The notes below the pieces were generated by a model that had not been told where the DNA came from, searched no databases, and saw only the letters and a list, made by a program, of their open reading frames with translations. Source: a virus. From it: 64,000 nt of DNA. The translations under genes and the position numbers were made by a program. The DNA is taken from the IMG/VR virus record IMGVR_UViG_3300032214_000528, positions 1-64,000 of that record; one strand, written 5' to 3'. The first letter of the stretch is position 1; each line of letters opens with the position of its first letter. Shown piece by piece: positions 61,552-64,000 of this stretch.

Positions 61552-62760
61552 CAAATGTCAAGCAAGCGGCAAGGGAATCGCACATTGTTATTTACTCACG
61601 AGTAGTTGAAGTTTCAACTAGCGGCGTGGGATAGGGACGCTCGAATATATAACGGATCGTTGTCACACGAGCTCGAGGAGTGCTAACGGATGTTGTTACT
61701 TCCGGGGTCTACAGCTGCAGATCCACTGAACGGTGGACAGACTTAATTCTAACCCTGTACGCCTGAACCAAATAGATGACGGATAGTTAACAGTTTCGCT
61801 GTCAAAGCGGAAAGGGCCCCTTAGCCCGGAAAATATAATACAAGACGCAGCGAAGACGAGGCAGCTGCCGCCGGGAACAAACAACTGTGAGCAATAAAAT
61901 CACCGGGTCGGCACGAGCGTGATCGGATCTAGATCTCCAGGAAATAACAAATTCAGAACGTGACAGCAGCAGCTGCAGTGAACCCCGGAACTAAATACTT
62001 GACTTGAGCACAGCGGCGTGCCAGGATGGATCCAGATCTCCGGGAAAAAACAATCTTTTTTGCCAGGGCCGGGATGGAGCTCCTCCAGCCGGGAAATAAT
62101 AATTTGACTACAGCGGCTAGGGGACCAACGGGTCCAACAGGACCAATCGGTACAACGGTGGCGGTGGAGGCGGAGGCGGCGTGCTTGCATCAAGCCCGGA
62201 AAATATAATACCGAGGAAGACGGATCCGGGTCCCTGGAAAATAAAACATCGGCTTGGGTATACAGCTGCAGCTTGACAACGGCTTGGGATTCAAAGAGCG
62301 GCATGGGATAGAGCGCTCGCAATATATAACGGTGTGAGTTGTGGGACGCAGCTTGTAGCTCGATGCTGGGAACTAATAACTTAACGGTGCGTGTAGCTTG
62401 ACAAGCATTTGACAGGGTGGTTACACTTTGCGTGCAAGTGCTCGCAAAGCGGACATAACGGTCCCCGGAAATAAAAACTCGACAGCGCATCACAGCTGCA
62501 GCTCCAGACGCTGGTCATCAACTTTAAACATATGCATGGTTGTCTACGTTGACTTTCGAAGTGACGGGGACCAGATCTGAATCCTGGAAAATAGAATGTA
62601 ACGTTAGGGCCCGCAGCTCCAGTGCGTCAGCCGGGAAAATATAATATCGAGGAAGACCACCCGGATGGCCGCCTCCTCCCGGAACTAATAATTTGTTTGC
62701 CCATGACAGCTACAGGTCGACTCACGAAAACTTTCTTGCTGTTAGTGCTTGACACAAAAA
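61552..62760 (+). repeat. Array of CCGGGAAAATAATAAT-like motifs, non-coding
   Basis: No credible gene is found in about 1.2 kb. At least thirteen plus-strand copies of C-C-G-G-G-A-A then (A/C)(A/T)A(T/A)AA(T/C) occur, starting near 61825, 61871, 61937, 61983, 62039, 62088, 62194, 62232, 62365, 62463, 62582, 62630 and 62678. Between them lie short GC-rich pieces, repeated ACAGCTGCAG boxes (61711, 61969, 62261, 62492), a Gly-Pro-Thr collagen-like fragment at 62118-62159 and a duplicated AGCGGCRTGGGATAG block (61619, 62297). Role unknown: promoter array, replication or packaging site, and gene graveyard are all possible. Confidence 0.75.
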
Positions 62761-62824
62761 GAAACTGTGCTCTATGATAAATCCTGCAGCAGAAATTACT
62801 CTGCTAAATGACGAAGGGAACACC

Positions 62825-63268
62825 ATGGGTTACACGCACTACTACACAAAGACTGGCACATCAGTCGAAGACTCTCGCCTCTTTGAAATGTTTATGAATG
62901 GGGCTCGAACCATTATCGAGTACGCCACTACTGTGGACAAGATTCAACTCGCAGACGGAATGGGTGATCATCTCGGCCAGTGGGAATGCTCAAAAGAAAA
63001 TGTTTGGTTCAACGGCTACGGGCCAGATTCACACGAGACCTTTAACTGGTCCTTGGATTCCTCAGGCTTTGGATTTACAAAGACGGCACGCAAACCATAC
63101 GACGCCGTAGTAACGGCATGCCTCATACATCTCAAAGATGTATACGGAGACTTGGTCAGCATCGGCTCGGACGGCTCGTGGTCTGAGTGGCAAGACGGGG
63201 CAAGGCTTTACCGCAACGCAACGGGCTTGACGGCGAGCGCACCATTCGATTTGGAAGAAGCAATCTAA
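62825..63268 (+). CDS. MGYTHYY-family hypothetical protein (147 aa)
   Basis: The ATG at 62825, with GAAGGGA nine bases upstream, gives MGYTHYYTKTGTSVEDSRLF, the opening typical of an uncharacterised family found in phages and bacteria. Conserved-looking blocks are QLADGMGDHLGQWECSKENV and SSGFGFTKTARKPYDAVVTA, then SIGSDGSWSEW. A longer frame from 62774 is less likely. A strong terminator follows. Confidence 0.75.
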   Translation: MGYTHYYTKTGTSVEDSRLFEMFMNGARTIIEYATTVDKIQLADGMGDHLGQWECSKENVWFNGYGPDSHETFNWSLDSSGFGFTKTARKPYDAVVTACLIHLKDVYGDLVSIGSDGSWSEWQDGARLYRNATGLTASAPFDLEEAI

Positions 63269-63283
63269 AAAACAAATAGATAT

Positions 63284-63340
63284 TACGGCGTGCCCTTTAA
63301 GCCTGTGCAGTGACACGGCAAGGGTGCGCCGTATCTTTTT
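63284..63340 (+). terminator. Rho-independent terminator
   Basis: TACGGCG (63284-63290) and CGCCGTA (63327-63333) form the stem base; CCCTT and AAGGG continue it with a two-base mismatch, and GCC...GGC closes the top. TCTTTTT follows directly. It ends the MGYTHYY gene 16 bases after the stop. Confidence 0.85.
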
Positions 63341-63386
63341 AAACAACGGCATGGGATAGCCCCAGCCTCTACGAAAGGACACACGG

Positions 63387-63614
63387 ATGACACGCAAGAT
63401 AGTTACAACAATAGAAATCGAGTTCGACGAAGCTGTGATGCTCGAGGACCGGGAAAATATAATGACGGATGACGAACTTCAGATCTACGCAGCGGAGTTG
63501 TTCTGCGAGGATATCTACAACTTGGTGAAGTACAACGAACTTTATGATGTAGCGGTTGCACGCACAAGAATCGTTGATGCTGCAAATGACCAGTCCCCGG
63601 AACAAATAATTTGA
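63387..63614 (+). CDS. Hypothetical protein with embedded array motif (75 aa)
   Basis: MTRKIVTTIEIEFDEAVMLE begins an alpha/beta protein with EIYDLVKY-like helices (LFCEDIYNLVKYNELYDVAV). GAAAGGA lies before the ATG. The array motif GACCGGGAAAATATAATG is read in frame as DRENIM near residue 23, and a second copy, CCCCGGAACAAATAATT, supplies the last residues and stop (SPEQII). No family recognised. Confidence 0.65.
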   Translation: MTRKIVTTIEIEFDEAVMLEDRENIMTDDELQIYAAELFCEDIYNLVKYNELYDVAVARTRIVDAANDQSPEQII

Positions 63615-63673
63615 CGACAGCGAAGACCACCAGGCCCTGGACCGGGAAAAAATAATTCGCTGTCGAGGCCTGG
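63615..63673 (+). other. Possible H-type RNA pseudoknot around an array motif
   Basis: Two inverted repeats are interleaved: CGACAGCGAA (63615-63624) pairs with TTCGCTGTCG (63656-63665), and CCAGGCC (63630-63636) pairs with GGCCTGG (63667-63673). Arm order A-B-A'-B' is that of an H-type pseudoknot, and the motif GACCGGGAAAAAATAATT lies in the connecting loop. No gene covers it; another motif follows at 63686-63703. Alternative local hairpins exist. Confidence 0.45.
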
Positions 63674-63801
63674 AGGAAATCTATCGCCGGGAACTCACAA
63701 CTTCATTTACCAAGATGTCTAGTGTCTGAAAACCTTAGGCTCAATGATGTCCTAATCTAGAAAGGTATGATAAGGTTTTCCTAAATGACGAAAGGGAAAA
63801 A

Positions 63802-64000
63802 ATGCAATACACATTTAGATTCAATGAAATTGCAATGAACCAAGTTTGGTTTGAGGCAAAAGATGATGAAGAGGCGAAGTCTCTTATGAAGCAACTAATG
63901 GAAGATGAAATCAACATCAACGACCTTCCTGAAGTTGGGGAACGCAATAGAGGAATTGACTTGGACTTCAGCGTTTCAATCTTGGAAGATGAAAACTTCC
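63802..64000 (+). CDS. Hypothetical protein, N-terminal part (runs off the window)
   Basis: The ATG at 63802 opens a frame to the window end: MQYTFRFNEIAMNQVWFEAK, then DDEEAKSLMKQLMEDEININ. AAAGGG lies upstream. The leader CTAAATGACGAAAGGGAA matches that before the gene at 62825. A short overlapping frame from 63785 is probably not a gene. The family is not recognised; it resembles small alpha/beta phage proteins. Confidence 0.65.
   Translation, partial: MQYTFRFNEIAMNQVWFEAKDDEEAKSLMKQLMEDEININDLPEVGERNRGIDLDFSVSILEDENF

Noticed and set aside
62026-62208. Plus-strand 60-codon ORF with [10 protein letters not shown]
   Set aside because: Only the four triplets resemble a fibre; the rest is array sequence and there is no ribosome site. 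It is treated as a gene fragment, not a gene.
61900-62493. 197-codon minus-strand ORF over the array
   Set aside because: Arginine- and cysteine-rich reading without domain, start signal or codon pattern like other genes; it runs through repeated motifs and is best explained by the lack of stops in GC-rich DNA.
61552-62760. CRISPR array
   Set aside because: The repeated unit is only about 15-18 bases and variable, spacing ranges from about 38 to 130 bases, some copies lie in coding sequence, and no cas genes are present.

Overview
The window reads as about 64 kb from the inside of a large tailed-phage genome whose host is an actinobacterium. The phage evidence is a large terminase subunit, a run of very large collagen-like tail-fibre genes, a CHAP endolysin, HNH endonucleases, a PriPol-SF3 helicase replication protein, and long series of very small genes that overlap by ATGA or GTGA. 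The actinobacterial evidence is two WhiB-type iron-sulfur regulators side by side and two small proteins of families I know from Actinobacteria (DUF3039-like and DUF7455-like). The DNA is AT-rich outside the right end, so a low-GC freshwater host (Nanopelagicales type) is a reasonable inference, not a demonstrated fact. Portal, capsid and tail-tube genes are not in the window, and neither genome end is obvious.

Layout. 1-22.2 kb, minus strand: a truncated subtilase gene, then nine virion genes. Six carry collagen-like Gly-X-Y tracts or Gly-rich adhesin-like domains, one is an Asp-box propeller, and two are small chaperone-sized ORFs. 22.3-24.3 kb, minus: a metallophosphoesterase, a small Cys-rich DNA-binding candidate and a membrane protein. 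24.5-27.6 kb, plus: PriPol-helicase and a thermonuclease-like protein. 27.6-33.4 kb, minus: both terminase subunits (the small one tentative), a 58-residue membrane protein and a 1217-residue secreted surface protein. 33.5-38.7 kb, minus: a serine recombinase, a YkvA-like protein, ThyX, a tightly overlapping string of mini-proteins (several zinc-binding) and two HNH proteins. 38.7-41.9 kb: a proteasome-beta-like protein (plus), then a virion protein, thioredoxin, a membrane protein, a lipoprotein and a Cys/His protein (minus). 41.9-49.3 kb: a flavin-dependent halogenase, four related beta-rich proteins and an ABC-ATPase/GNAT fusion. 49.3-56.8 kb, minus: a glycosidase-like propeller, methyltransferase, deoxycytidylate deaminase, endolysin with a small membrane protein, zinc-ribbon proteins, two WhiBs, class II ribonucleotide reductase and more mini-proteins. 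56.9-61.5 kb, plus: a glycosyltransferase, a palindrome-rich gap, small genes, tRNA-Arg(UCU), a membrane protein and a zinc-containing 312-residue protein. 61.5-62.8 kb: a GC-richer non-coding array built from a repeated motif. 62.8-64.0 kb, plus: small genes with more copies of the motif.

How the genes fit together: ThyX, dCMP deaminase, thioredoxin and NrdJ-type reductase supply deoxynucleotides; PriPol-helicase and nuclease serve replication; the terminase packages; CHAP endolysin and small membrane proteins lyse the cell; the fibres adsorb. Many genes begin exactly six bases after a -10-like hexamer, which suggests leaderless mRNAs. The most unusual material is (a) the repeated CCGGGAAAATAATAAT-like motif that fills 61.5-63.7 kb, enters coding sequences, and is related to a longer three-copy element at 37.5, 39.2 and 41.8 kb; (b) the halogenase neighbourhood; and (c) a possible H-type pseudoknot at 63.6 kb.
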